From positions 1 through 46,247 of the forward strand of contig SLRS01000107.1 in assembly GCA_007130855.1 (NCBI GenBank): DNA of 46,247 bases. Direction: 5' to 3'. Below, one piece after another: positions 34,173 through 45,316 of the stretch. The notes under the pieces were generated by a model that saw only the letters and a program-made list of their open reading frames with translations, was not told the origin of the DNA and searched no databases. Origin of the DNA: Trueperaceae bacterium. Its GTDB lineage: Bacteria > Deinococcota > Deinococci > Deinococcales > Trueperaceae. The first letter of the stretch is position 1. The number at the start of each line of letters is the position of its first letter. The translations under genes and the position numbers were made by a program.

Positions 34173-35528
34173 TCAGGCGCCGGCCAGCGCCTGCCGGATG
34201 CGCGCATCGAGCGCCTCCCGGCTGGGGATGATCGAGGCGTAGACGAGCTCCCCGTTGAGGTAGATGCTGGGCAGCGTGCTCACCCCCAGCGCCTTGCAGC
34301 GTGCGACGTTCTCGCGCTCGCTGAAGCGGTGCTCGACGACGTCGATCGCGCTCCCGAAACGCTCGCCGGCACCGAGCGCCGTGCGCAGCATGTAGGTGCA
34401 GGCGGCGCACGTGGCGGAGTCGAGCGTGAACACCTCGAGCAGCGGACGCGCCAGCGCCGCGTAGTCGGGAAGCTCGACCGTGATGGCCTCGTCGGTGCGC
34501 GCAGCGTGGCCGAGCGACGCGCGCGCGGCCGCCGGCCGGCGCAGCGCCTGGCCGAGGGCGATGACGTTCTCGACCGGCAAGTCGTAGGGCATGTCGCAGC
34601 CGGGCGACACGATCAGCCCGCGCGGGTCGACGGCGGCGAGCAGGTCGACGGCGCAGCGCATGTTGTCGAGCTGCGACCCGAACAGCATCACGGTCGTGAG
34701 CGGGACGTTGCCGCCGAGTGCGATGCGGTGTTCGTCGGTAACGACCTTCGCGGCCGCCAGGTCGACGTTCTCGTCGATCGAGATGCCGTCGGGGCGGGTC
34801 CGGCACATCGCCTCGAGATTGCGGGTGGCATCGCCGCAGACGAAGAACGACGACGGCGTGTCGCGGCTGCGCAGGCGCTCGAACAGCCGCGCGAAGGGCG
34901 CGTGCAGGAACTGCTCGAAGTGCGCCGGCGAGATCTGCGACACCAGCGGATCGACCACGGCCACGACGTCGGCTCCGACCTCCGCGTACAGGTCGGCCAT
35001 GTGCAACGCGACGCCGGTCGTGTGCGCCAACAAATCGTGTACGTAGGGCTCGTCGTCGAAGAGGTCGAGGAACAGCTCGGTGCCGCGCAGGTGCGAGGCG
35101 AGCGTGAACGGCCCGCACAGCAGCGCGTAGACGGCGGTGGTGTGGCCGACGCACGCCACGAGCCGGGCGACGATGTCGACCGCCATCGGGATGCGCGCCG
35201 CGGCCGCGTCGAAGGCGGGGAACGCGCCGCCGCGCGCCAGCGGATGCGTCACCACCACGGGCGGCGAGTCGGCCGACCAGCGCAGCTCGCAGCCCAGCGC
35301 CTCGGCCTCGAGCTGGAGGTCGAACATCGCCGGCATGCCATCGGGCTCGTACAGCCCGTGCGCCTCGAGCAGGCCCCGTTCCAGCGCCTCGACGTCGCGG
35401 TACAGCGCGTCGGCCGGCACGCCGATCAGCTTGCCGACGTGCACGCCGGTGAACGGCACCCACGGGGTCGCCGACGGCGTCTCGTGACGCAGCGCGGCGA
35501 GCACCCGGTCCCGACCGGTCAAGGGCAT
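34173..35528 (-). CDS. UroD-family methyltransferase fused to a thioredoxin-like domain
   Basis: A 451-residue two-domain protein. Residues 1-330 are a uroporphyrinogen-decarboxylase-type barrel as in MtaA/MtbA, with the family start TGRDRVLAALRHE. Zinc ligands in MtaA are His-x-Cys plus a distal Cys. Here the site reads FFVCGD, with Phe229 in place of His and Cys231 kept, and the distal Cys311 in SPGCDMPYD. Residues about 365-451 form a thioredoxin- or glutaredoxin-like fold with CAAC (Cys374, Cys377) and LPSIYLNGELVY holding the cis-proline. AGGAGG precedes the ATG at 35528. It likely moves a methyl group to or from the corrinoid protein encoded 19 bases upstream; the redox domain suggests a thiol or disulfide step. 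Confidence 0.85.
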   Translation of the reverse strand: MPLTGRDRVLAALRHETPSATPWVPFTGVHVGKLIGVPADALYRDVEALERGLLEAHGLYEPDGMPAMFDLQLEAEALGCELRWSADSPPVVVTHPLARGGAFPAFDAAAARIPMAVDIVARLVACVGHTTAVYALLCGPFTLASHLRGTELFLDLFDDEPYVHDLLAHTTGVALHMADLYAEVGADVVAVVDPLVSQISPAHFEQFLHAPFARLFERLRSRDTPSSFFVCGDATRNLEAMCRTRPDGISIDENVDLAAAKVVTDEHRIALGGNVPLTTVMLFGSQLDNMRCAVDLLAAVDPRGLIVSPGCDMPYDLPVENVIALGQALRRPAAARASLGHAARTDEAITVELPDYAALARPLLEVFTLDSATCAACTYMLRTALGAGERFGSAIDVVEHRFSERENVARCKALGVSTLPSIYLNGELVYASIIPSREALDARIRQALAGA

Positions 35529-35547
35529 GGCGAACCTCCTGGGACTT

Positions 35548-36192
35548 TCAGGATGCGCGACCCGCGCAGTGGGCCAGTGCGGCGTCGGCGGCGCTCGACG
35601 CGTCGGGCGCGTAGAGGTCGGCACCGATCGCCTCCCGGAACGCATCGGTGACCGGCGCCCCGCCGACCATGATGCACACACGGCCGCGGAGCCCCTGCGC
35701 CTGGGCCGCCTCGACCACGTGGCGCATCTCGGTCATGGTGGTGGTCAGCAGCGCCGAGCAGGCGACGATGTCGGCGTCGTGCTCGGTCGCCGCGCGCACG
35801 AAGCGCTCGGCGCTCACGTCGACGCCGAGGTCGATCACCGCGAGACCCTTGGCCTCCATCATCATCCGCACGAGGTTCTTGCCGATGTCGTGCAGGTCGC
35901 CCTTCACCGTACCGAGCACCACCTTGCCGCGGGCCTTCACGCCGGCACTGACGAGGTGGGGCTCGAGCACGGCGATCCCGGCGTGCATGGCCCGGGCCGC
36001 GATCAGCACCTCGGGCACGAACACCTCGTTCGCCTTGAAGCGCTCGCCGATCACGCCCATGCCTTGCATGAGCCCATCCTCCAGGATCCGCTGGGGCGTC
36101 TCGCCTTCGTCGAGCGCCTGCTGCACGAGCGCCTCGACCTCCTTGGCCTGGCCGCGCTGGAGCCGTTCGGACAGCTCGCGTAACACGCTCAC
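35548..36192 (-). CDS. Corrinoid (B12-binding) methyl carrier protein, MtaC/MtbC type
   Basis: A 214-residue methyl shuttle. Residues 1-90 are the helical cap (EALVQQALDEGETPQRILED, then RFKANEVFVPEVLIAARAMH). The B12 Rossmann domain follows, with GTVKGDLHDIGKNLV, where His101 is the lower cobalt ligand. SALLTTTM and VGGAPVTDAFREAIGADLYAPDA are the remaining cofactor contacts. The start is GTG at 36192, with GAGGAGGAG just upstream. A longer frame reaching 37371 crosses the upstream methyltransferase out of phase and is excluded. It sits between the two UroD-family genes, as expected for their shared partner. Confidence 0.93.
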   Translation of the reverse strand: MSVLRELSERLQRGQAKEVEALVQQALDEGETPQRILEDGLMQGMGVIGERFKANEVFVPEVLIAARAMHAGIAVLEPHLVSAGVKARGKVVLGTVKGDLHDIGKNLVRMMMEAKGLAVIDLGVDVSAERFVRAATEHDADIVACSALLTTTMTEMRHVVEAAQAQGLRGRVCIMVGGAPVTDAFREAIGADLYAPDASSAADAALAHCAGRAS

Positions 36193-36221
36193 GGTGCTCC
36201 TCCTCGCTCCCTTCTCACTGC

Positions 36222-37223
36222 TCAGGCCCGGTAGGGCAGCGGCCGGCACAGCGCCGCGAGGTTCTCGGCGGGCGTTCCCGCGGGGATCTCGCAGCCGGCG
36301 TTGACCATGTACGGATTGCCGGCACGCTCGTAGGCGTCCAGTACGCCGCTCGCGATCGATGCGGGGGTGCCGTTGCGGACCACCGAGACCGGGTCCAAGT
36401 TGCCGGTGATCACCACTCGCTCGCCCACGGCCGCGCGCACGGCGGCGAGGTCGACCATATGGTCGACATCGACGATGTCGACTCCGAGGTCGGCGATGCC
36501 CGGCAGCAGATGCGTGATGTTGCCGCAGATGTGCAACTTGGCGAAGGCACCCGACGCCCTGACGGCCTGCACCAGCCGCTTCTCGCGCGGCTGGATCAGC
36601 GCCTCGTAGGTGCGCGGGTCGATCTGGCTGGCGATCGCGTCGCCGATGCCGATGGTGTCGGCGCCGGCGGCGACCTGTGCGCGCGCGAAGGCGATGCCGG
36701 TCTCGACGCACACGTCCATCAGCGCGCCGGCGTACTCCGGATCGTCCATCAGGTCGAACATGAAGGTGATCACGCCGCGCAGGTTGGCGGCCTGGGCGGC
36801 CGGACCCTCCACCCAACCGAGCAGCGAGTACGTGCCGGCATGGTCGCGGGCGTAGCGCTCCACGGCCCTGACGCGATCGAGCATGCGCGCCGAGCCCATT
36901 GGGTCGGGCACCGCGAGCGTATCGAGGTCCTTCGTGTCGGCCAGTGGCTGGGTGCTGCGCGGAGGCCCGTCGGCGACGAAGGTCACCGCGCCGCCGAAGC
37001 CGTGCGTTTCGCGGTAGGGGTCGGAGATGCAGCTCAGCTGGTCGATGCCGAACACCTCGGCGCAGCGCACGTTGGCCTCCACCAGGACGCAGTGGTCGGC
37101 GGCGAAGCGGCCGTAGTCCGAACCGCTGAACTCGGCTGCGAACTGCATCAGGATCGGGGTCCGCGCCAGATCGTCGACGGCGCGCCCCGCGACCGTACCC
37201 AGGTACCGCTCGAGGCCGTTCAC
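36222..37223 (-). CDS. UroD-family methyltransferase with complete zinc site
   Basis: A 333-residue single-domain UroD-type protein. Its zinc site is intact: His231 and Cys233 in KLHICGNITHLL and Cys311 in NAGCEIP. The N-terminus (ARTPILMQFAAEFSGSDYG, CISDPYRETHGFGG) matches a bacterial UroD-like group and not true heme-pathway UroD. It probably demethylates the unknown substrate or passes methyl to an acceptor; which of the two UroD-family proteins does which is unknown. The start is GTG at 37223, coupled by GTGA to a small upstream frame; no ribosome site of its own is clear. Confidence 0.88.
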   Translation of the reverse strand: MNGLERYLGTVAGRAVDDLARTPILMQFAAEFSGSDYGRFAADHCVLVEANVRCAEVFGIDQLSCISDPYRETHGFGGAVTFVADGPPRSTQPLADTKDLDTLAVPDPMGSARMLDRVRAVERYARDHAGTYSLLGWVEGPAAQAANLRGVITFMFDLMDDPEYAGALMDVCVETGIAFARAQVAAGADTIGIGDAIASQIDPRTYEALIQPREKRLVQAVRASGAFAKLHICGNITHLLPGIADLGVDIVDVDHMVDLAAVRAAVGERVVITGNLDPVSVVRNGTPASIASGVLDAYERAGNPYMVNAGCEIPAGTPAENLAALCRPLPYRA

Positions 37224-37390
37224 CGCGACGCCCTGCGGGGCGCCGCGATGATGCCCCTGGCCTCGTGGCCCGCTGCGCCCGCGGCCCGCACGCCCGCGCC
37301 AGGTCGCAGCAGGTGCCCTGGTCGTCCGGCGGCACGCCTTCGGGCGATCCCCGGTCGACCGCGCTCATCACCCCGCTCCTTGCCGTTCAT
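37220..37390 (-). CDS. Possible small leader ORF of the methyl-transfer operon
   Basis: A 56-codon frame with a strong GGAAAGGAG ribosome site before its ATG at 37390, and a stop that overlaps the next gene's GTG start. The peptide is Arg/Gly/Ala-rich (MNGKERGDERGRPGIARRRA at the start) and has no known domain. A second frame with its own AAGGAG starts at an ATG 16 bases later. It has better third-position G/C and contains two adjacent cysteines, but has no stop before running through the methyltransferase gene. Either may be chance; at most one is real. Confidence 0.3.
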   Translation of the reverse strand: MNGKERGDERGRPGIARRRAAGRPGHLLRPGAGVRAAGAAGHEARGIIAAPRRASR

Positions 37391-37414
37391 GCGCGCTCCT
37401 TTCCGGCCCTCCTC

Positions 37415-37420
37415 AGCGTA
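37415..37420 (-). promoter_or_regulatory. Possible -10 box of the methyl-transfer operon
   Basis: TACGCT on the minus strand, 24 bases before the ATG at 37390, in the 121-base divergent gap with the EamA gene. No -35 is clear. For the rightward direction TTGACG at 37478-37483 is a possible -35, with a poor -10 (CATGCT) 17 bases on. Confidence 0.35.
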
Positions 37421-37511
37421 CTCGGGGCCGGCGCTCGGCGCGCTGCCCCGCGCCAGCCGCTTTGCGCTTCGGGGCGTTTGACGCCGGCGGACATCTGGAG
37501 CATGCTGCTGC

Positions 37512-38405
37512 ATGCCGTCGGCTCCCGGCCGCCCCGACCCGATCGCGCTGCTGCTCTTCGTCACCTGCGTACTGCTCGGCTCGGGCAACTTCCTGGCGGT
37601 GCGCTTCAGCAACCTCGAGCTGCCGCCGCTGTGGGGCGCCGGCCTGCGCTTCGGCCTCGCCGCAAGCATCTTCGTGGTGATCGCGCTGAGCTCACGCCGG
37701 CCCTGGCCGCGCGGCGCGCAGCTGGGCCAGACGGCGGCCTTGGGCTTGCTCAACTTCGGTCTCTTCTTCGCGCTGATGTACTGGGCCCTGCTGCACGTCA
37801 CGGCCGGGGTCGCCACCATCGTCACGGCCACGGTGCCGCTGCTGACGCTCCTGCTGGCCGTCACGCAGCGCCTGGAACGGTTCCGCCCACGGGCGCTGGT
37901 CGGCGGGCTCGCCGCGCTGCTGGGCATCGGCTGGATGGCGTTCTCGCCCGCCGCGCTGGAGGTGCCGCTGCTGCCGTTGCTGGCCCTGCTCGCCGCCTCG
38001 GTGGCCGTGGGGCAGAGTCTCATCCTCGGCAGGCGAGTGAGTGCCAACCCGCCACCGGTGACGAACGCCATCGCGATGAGCACCGGCGCCGTCGTGTTAC
38101 TCCTGGCTTCGCGCGCCGTGGGCGAGCCATGGGCCTTGCCCGCGGTGCCCGAGGCCAGATGGGCGCTCCTGTACCTGGTGCTGCTCGGTTCGGTCGGCCT
38201 GTTCGTGCTCACGCTGCTGCTGGTGCGCCGCTGGTCGGCCTCCGCCACGAGTTATGCCTTCGTGGTGATCCCGGTGACCACGCTCCTCCTCGAGGCCTGG
38301 CTGGTCGACGTGCCGATCACGGGCGCGGCGGTCGTCGGTGCCGCGCTCGTGATGACGGGGGTCTGGTTCGGGGCCTTGGCGCCCACACGCGAGGGTGACG
38401 GCTGA
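37512..38405 (+). CDS. EamA/DMT-family transporter
   Basis: A 297-residue inner-membrane protein with about ten hydrophobic spans in two EamA repeats. Repeat one holds SGNFLAVRFSNLELPPLWGAGLRF and ALMYWALLHVTAGVATIVTATVPLLTLLLA. Repeat two holds RWSASATSYAFVVIPVTTLLLEAWLV. Family members export amino acids or other metabolites; the substrate is unknown. The ATG at 37512 has no ribosome site; a nearby ATG at 37501 is in another frame. It is divergent from the methyl-transfer operon. Confidence 0.87.
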   Translation: MPSAPGRPDPIALLLFVTCVLLGSGNFLAVRFSNLELPPLWGAGLRFGLAASIFVVIALSSRRPWPRGAQLGQTAALGLLNFGLFFALMYWALLHVTAGVATIVTATVPLLTLLLAVTQRLERFRPRALVGGLAALLGIGWMAFSPAALEVPLLPLLALLAASVAVGQSLILGRRVSANPPPVTNAIAMSTGAVVLLLASRAVGEPWALPAVPEARWALLYLVLLGSVGLFVLTLLLVRRWSASATSYAFVVIPVTTLLLEAWLVDVPITGAAVVGAALVMTGVWFGALAPTREGDG

Positions 38406-38444
38406 GCGACCTTCGCGGCGGACGCGGGAGCGCGCGGAGCGTGC

Positions 38445-38457
38445 TACCGTGTTACAC
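38445..38457 (+). promoter_or_regulatory. -10 box and short operator at the toxin-antitoxin start
   Basis: TACCGT at 38445-38450 ends seven bases before the ATG at 38458, so the mRNA should be leaderless. The overlapping GTGTTACAC (38449-38457) is a small inverted repeat touching the start codon, a natural place for antitoxin autoregulation. The operator role is inference. Confidence 0.5.
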
Positions 38458-38721
38458 ATGGCCACGATCGGGGTCCGTGAGCTGCGCCAGCACGCCAGTC
38501 GCTACCTCGAGCGCGTGCGCGCGGGCGAGACCATCGAGGTGAGCGTGCGCGGGCGGGTGGTCGCGCGACTCGTGCCGGCGATCCACCACCCATGGGACGA
38601 GCTCGTGAGCGCGGGCCGCGTTCGGGCCGCCAGCGGCGGCTCGCTCCTCGACGTCACACCTATCGTCACGGCGGGCGAACCGCACGCGACGCTGGACGGC
38701 GGGCAGAGGGTCGCGCGCTGA
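38458..38721 (+). CDS. Phd/YefM-type antitoxin
   Basis: An 87-residue antitoxin. The N-terminal half has the Phd/YefM pattern: ATIGVRELRQHASRYLERVRAGETIEVSVRGRVVARLVP, split here by the usual turn. This region would bind DNA. The flexible tail (residues 55-87) would cover the toxin's active site. The stop overlaps the toxin start as TGATG. The start at 38458 follows a -10 box by seven bases. Confidence 0.88.
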   Translation: MATIGVRELRQHASRYLERVRAGETIEVSVRGRVVARLVPAIHHPWDELVSAGRVRAASGGSLLDVTPIVTAGEPHATLDGGQRVAR

Positions 38722-39134
38722 TGCTCTACCTCGACACCTCGGCCCTCCTGAAGCTGGTGGTGAATGGCGGCGACAGCGCGGCGCTGCGCGCCTTCTTGGC
38801 GCAGCACGCCGAGGCCGAGTGCTTCAGCAGCATGCTCGCGCACGCCGAGCTGTTGCGCGCCGTCCAGGGCGCCGGCGCCGAGGCCACGGGCGTGGCCCGC
38901 GAGGTGCTGAGCCGGATCCACCTGGTCGACGTCAGCCGCGAGCTGCTCGAGCAGGCCGCCACGCTCAGGACCGATACGCCGCTGTGCACCGCCGACGCGA
39001 TCCATCTCGCCAGCGCCATGGTCGCCGGCGAGCGCCTCGAGGCGCTGCTCAGCTACGATGCGCGCCGTAGCGCCGCCGCCGCGGCCTTCGGCCTTGCCGT
39101 GGCGACGCCTCGGACGCCGCCGGACGCGCGCTGA
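38721..39134 (+). CDS. PIN-domain toxin, VapC type
   Basis: A 137-residue PIN ribonuclease. Expected acidic residues are present: Asp5 in YLDTSALLKL, Glu near residue 43 in AHAELLRAV, and Asp in CTADAIHLASAM. It likely cuts tRNA or rRNA when freed from the antitoxin encoded one base upstream. The C-terminus (LLSYDARRSAAAAAFGLAV) fits the family. The Pro/Arg tail is unremarkable. Confidence 0.9.
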   Translation: MLYLDTSALLKLVVNGGDSAALRAFLAQHAEAECFSSMLAHAELLRAVQGAGAEATGVAREVLSRIHLVDVSRELLEQAATLRTDTPLCTADAIHLASAMVAGERLEALLSYDARRSAAAAAFGLAVATPRTPPDAR

Positions 39135-39162
39135 TCGTGTTCACCCTTCGGACTCCCGGCGC

Positions 39163-43106
<3,944 letters not shown>

Positions 43107-43145
43107 CGGACCGTCGGCGTAGCGCGCTGAGTCCAGGCGTCTCCC

Positions 43146-43153
43146 GGAGGTGA
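43146..43153 (+). promoter_or_regulatory. Strong ribosome-binding site without a matching canonical start
   Basis: GGAGGTGA is a perfect complement to the usual 16S rRNA tail. The in-frame codons at the right distance are ACG at 43157 and 43160, while the first in-frame ATG of the radical SAM gene is 63 bases further on and lacks a ribosome site. Confidence 0.6.
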
Positions 43154-43216
43154 CCGACGACGAAACCCACGCCTGAGGCACCCGTTCGCCAGTGGGCGGC
43201 GCGGCCGTTCCATCTG

Positions 43217-44467
43217 ATGGCCAAGCCGGTCGGGGCCATCTGCAACCTCGACTGCGCCTACTGCTACTTCCTGTCGAAGGAGCTCCTCTTCCCCGGCAGC
43301 CGCTTCCGAATGGCGCGCGAGACGCTCGAGTCCTACATCCGCCAATACCTCGCGGCGCAACCTCCTGGCGAGGTGACCTTCGCCTGGCAGGGCGGTGAGC
43401 CCACCCTGCTCGGCCTGGCGTTCTTCGAACTCGCCGTCGAGCTCCAGCGCGAGCACTGTCCGCCCGGCCGCCGCATCGTCAACACGATCCAGACCAACGG
43501 TACGAAGCTCGACGACGACTGGTGCCGCTTCTTCCGTCGGCACGGCTTCCTGGTCGGTATCAGCATCGATGGTCCGGCCGACCTCCACGACGCCTACCGG
43601 GTCGACAAGGCCGGCGCGGGCAGCTTCGCGCGCGTGATGGCGGGCCTCGCGACGCTGCAGCGCCACGGCGTGGCGTTCAACGTCCTCACCACGGTCCACG
43701 CCGCCAACGAGCACGCGCCGCTACGGGTCTACCGCTTCCTCCGCGACGAGGTGGGCGCGCGCTACTTGCAGTTCATCCCCATCGTCGAGCGCGACAACGC
43801 CACCGGCTTCCAGCAGGGCACCGCGGTGACGACGCGCTCGGTCGGCGCCGCCGCCTACGGCGCCTTCATGCAGATCATCTTCGACGAGTGGGTGGTCCGC
43901 GACGTAGGCCAGGTGTTCGTGCAGCTGTTCGACGTGACGCTCGGGAAGCACGTCGGCGAACGAGGCGGGTTGTGCATCTTCGAGGAGACCTGCGGCGGCG
44001 CCCTCGCGCTCGAGCACACCGGCGACGTGTACAGCTGCGACCACTACGTCGAGCCCGACCACCACCTCGGCAACCTCGTCGAGTTGCCGCTCGCGGACCT
44101 CGTCGACGATCCCCGGCAGCGCGCCTTCGGCCTCGCCAAGCGCGACACCCTGCCGCGGCAGTGCCGTGACTGCGACGTTCGCTGGCTGTGCCACGGCGGC
44201 TGCCCCAAGGACCGTATCCGTCGCACGGCCGACGGTGAGGAGGGGCTCAACTACCTCTGCGAGGGCTACTACGCCTTCTTCACCCACACTGGCCAGCTGA
44301 TGCGCTTCATGGCCAACGAGATCCGTCACCGGCGTCCGCCGGCGAACGTCATGCGCTACGCCGCGCGGCCCGGCGGTTCCGCGTCGGGTGCGCCGGCGCT
44401 CAGTCGGAACGCCCCGTGTCCTTGTGGCAGCGGGCGCAAGATCAAGCACTGCTGTGATCCACGCTGA
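43217..44467 (+). CDS. Radical SAM/SPASM protein, anaerobic sulfatase-maturase-like, with C-terminal SEC-C motif
   Basis: A 416-residue (or longer) enzyme. The radical SAM cluster is Cys9, Cys13, Cys16 (CNLDCAYCYF). FAWQGGEPTLLG, TIQTNGTKLDD and GISIDGPADLHDAYR are anSME-family blocks. SPASM cysteines for two more clusters lie in EETCGGALALEHTGDVYSCDHYV and QCRDCDVRWLCHGGCPKDR. It probably oxidises a Cys or Ser side chain to formylglycine or modifies a peptide; no sulfatase or precursor peptide is adjacent. The tail RNAPCPCGSGRKIKHCC is a SEC-C zinc motif. In-frame sequence upstream of the ATG (VRQWAARPFHL) looks like the family's true N-terminus, so the start is probably earlier and non-AUG, or a base is missing. 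Confidence 0.87.
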   Translation: MAKPVGAICNLDCAYCYFLSKELLFPGSRFRMARETLESYIRQYLAAQPPGEVTFAWQGGEPTLLGLAFFELAVELQREHCPPGRRIVNTIQTNGTKLDDDWCRFFRRHGFLVGISIDGPADLHDAYRVDKAGAGSFARVMAGLATLQRHGVAFNVLTTVHAANEHAPLRVYRFLRDEVGARYLQFIPIVERDNATGFQQGTAVTTRSVGAAAYGAFMQIIFDEWVVRDVGQVFVQLFDVTLGKHVGERGGLCIFEETCGGALALEHTGDVYSCDHYVEPDHHLGNLVELPLADLVDDPRQRAFGLAKRDTLPRQCRDCDVRWLCHGGCPKDRIRRTADGEEGLNYLCEGYYAFFTHTGQLMRFMANEIRHRRPPANVMRYAARPGGSASGAPALSRNAPCPCGSGRKIKHCCDPR

Positions 44468-44492
44468 CGGCGCCCGCTCTCGGCGGGCGCCG
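44468..44492. terminator. Terminator hairpin after the radical SAM gene
   Basis: Perfect 10-bp stem (CGGCGCCCGC / GCGGGCGCCG) with loop TCTCG, beginning right after the TGA stop, followed by a modest T-rich run (TGGTCTTGT). This is the most terminator-like structure in the window and lies between convergent genes. Confidence 0.75.
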
Positions 44493-44495
44493 TGG

Positions 44496-44540
44496 TCTTG
44501 TGACGACCGGTCTTGCGACGACCGGTCTTGCGACGACCGG
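44496..44540. repeat. Three tandem copies of a 15-bp unit
   Basis: TCTTGTGACGACCGG (44496-44510) is followed by two identical copies of TCTTGCGACGACCGG (44511-44525, 44526-44540), one base different from the first. They fill the gap between the terminator and the CueP-like gene's stop. Confidence 0.9.
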
Positions 44541-44568
44541 ACCGGACGGCAACGCGCGCAGGCGACCG

Positions 44569-45129
44569 TCAGCCGCCCACGGGTGAGAGCTGGAGCGTGG
44601 TGACGCAGGTGGGGCTGTCGCGATGGGTCGAGAGGACCCCGACCGTGCGGTAGCCATCGATCTCGAAGCTGACCTCGACGGCCTCGCCGCGCGGTAGCCA
44701 CAAGTCGATGAAGCCGTTGGCCATACTGGGCAGCACCTCGTCGATGACGACGGTGCCGTCGGCCAAGACGGCCCGGACCGCGAACGGTACCGCCACGAGC
44801 TCGCCCTGGCAGCTCGACATGTAGTGGGTGAGGCACGGGTGGGTGTGGTTCAGGAAGGGGGCGACCGACACGACCATGACGTCGGCGGGGAGCGACACGA
44901 TCACCTCGTGCTCGTCCGGGAAGACGAAGTGCACGGCCTGCGGCGTCACGAAGGTGGTGACCGCCTGGCCCTTCCAAGCGTTGGCGAGATCCATGGCAGT
45001 GTAGGCGTCGATGCCGTCGAGCGCGGCTGGTGACGCCTCCGGGACTTGGGCGTGGGCGGCCGCGCCGAAAGCCAGCGCGATCACGAGCAGCAGCGAACGA
45101 AGGCGGTGGGAAGTGGTGGACATGGCCAT
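44569..45129 (-). CDS. CueP-family periplasmic copper-binding protein
   Basis: A 186-residue exported protein. The signal peptide covers residues 1 to about 28 (SLLLVIALAFGAAAHAQ). The conserved CueP core is MVVSVAPFLNHTHPCLTHYM followed by SSCQGEL, with His95, His97, Cys99 and Cys107. Then come FIDLWLPRGEAVEVSFEIDG and Cys175 in DSPTCVTTLQL. These Cys and His are the likely metal ligands. CueP in Salmonella binds copper and helps resist it. No copper ATPase or oxidase lies nearby. ATG at 45129 is five bases after a TACCGT box; an in-frame ATG at 45123 is an alternative start. Confidence 0.82.
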   Translation of the reverse strand: MAMSTTSHRLRSLLLVIALAFGAAAHAQVPEASPAALDGIDAYTAMDLANAWKGQAVTTFVTPQAVHFVFPDEHEVIVSLPADVMVVSVAPFLNHTHPCLTHYMSSCQGELVAVPFAVRAVLADGTVVIDEVLPSMANGFIDLWLPRGEAVEVSFEIDGYRTVGVLSTHRDSPTCVTTLQLSPVGG

Positions 45130-45134
45130 GCGGC

Positions 45135-45140
45135 ACGGTA
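45135..45140 (-). promoter_or_regulatory. -10 box for leaderless CueP-like transcript
   Basis: TACCGT on the minus strand, five bases before the ATG at 45129. The same hexamer lies before the antitoxin gene at 38458. No -35 or ribosome site is seen. Confidence 0.45.
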
Positions 45141-45316
45141 GCCGGGGCCCATCGAGGCAGCGTGAAGCGCAGATCAAGGGCAGATCAAGACCGCGCCATG
45201 GTGACCGCCAGGCGCCTCCGCACGCAGGTCGCTCGCGGGAGCGGCGGACGCGTAGCGCGCCCGTGGCATGATGCCGCAACCGCTGCGCGGGCTACCGATC
45301 GCGCGCGAAGGAGTCA

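Noticed and set aside
35548-37371. A 607-codon frame joining the corrinoid protein to an N-terminal extension
   Set aside because: The first 390 codons overlap the UroD-family gene in another phase, and a ribosome site with GTG at 36192 marks the real start of the corrinoid protein.
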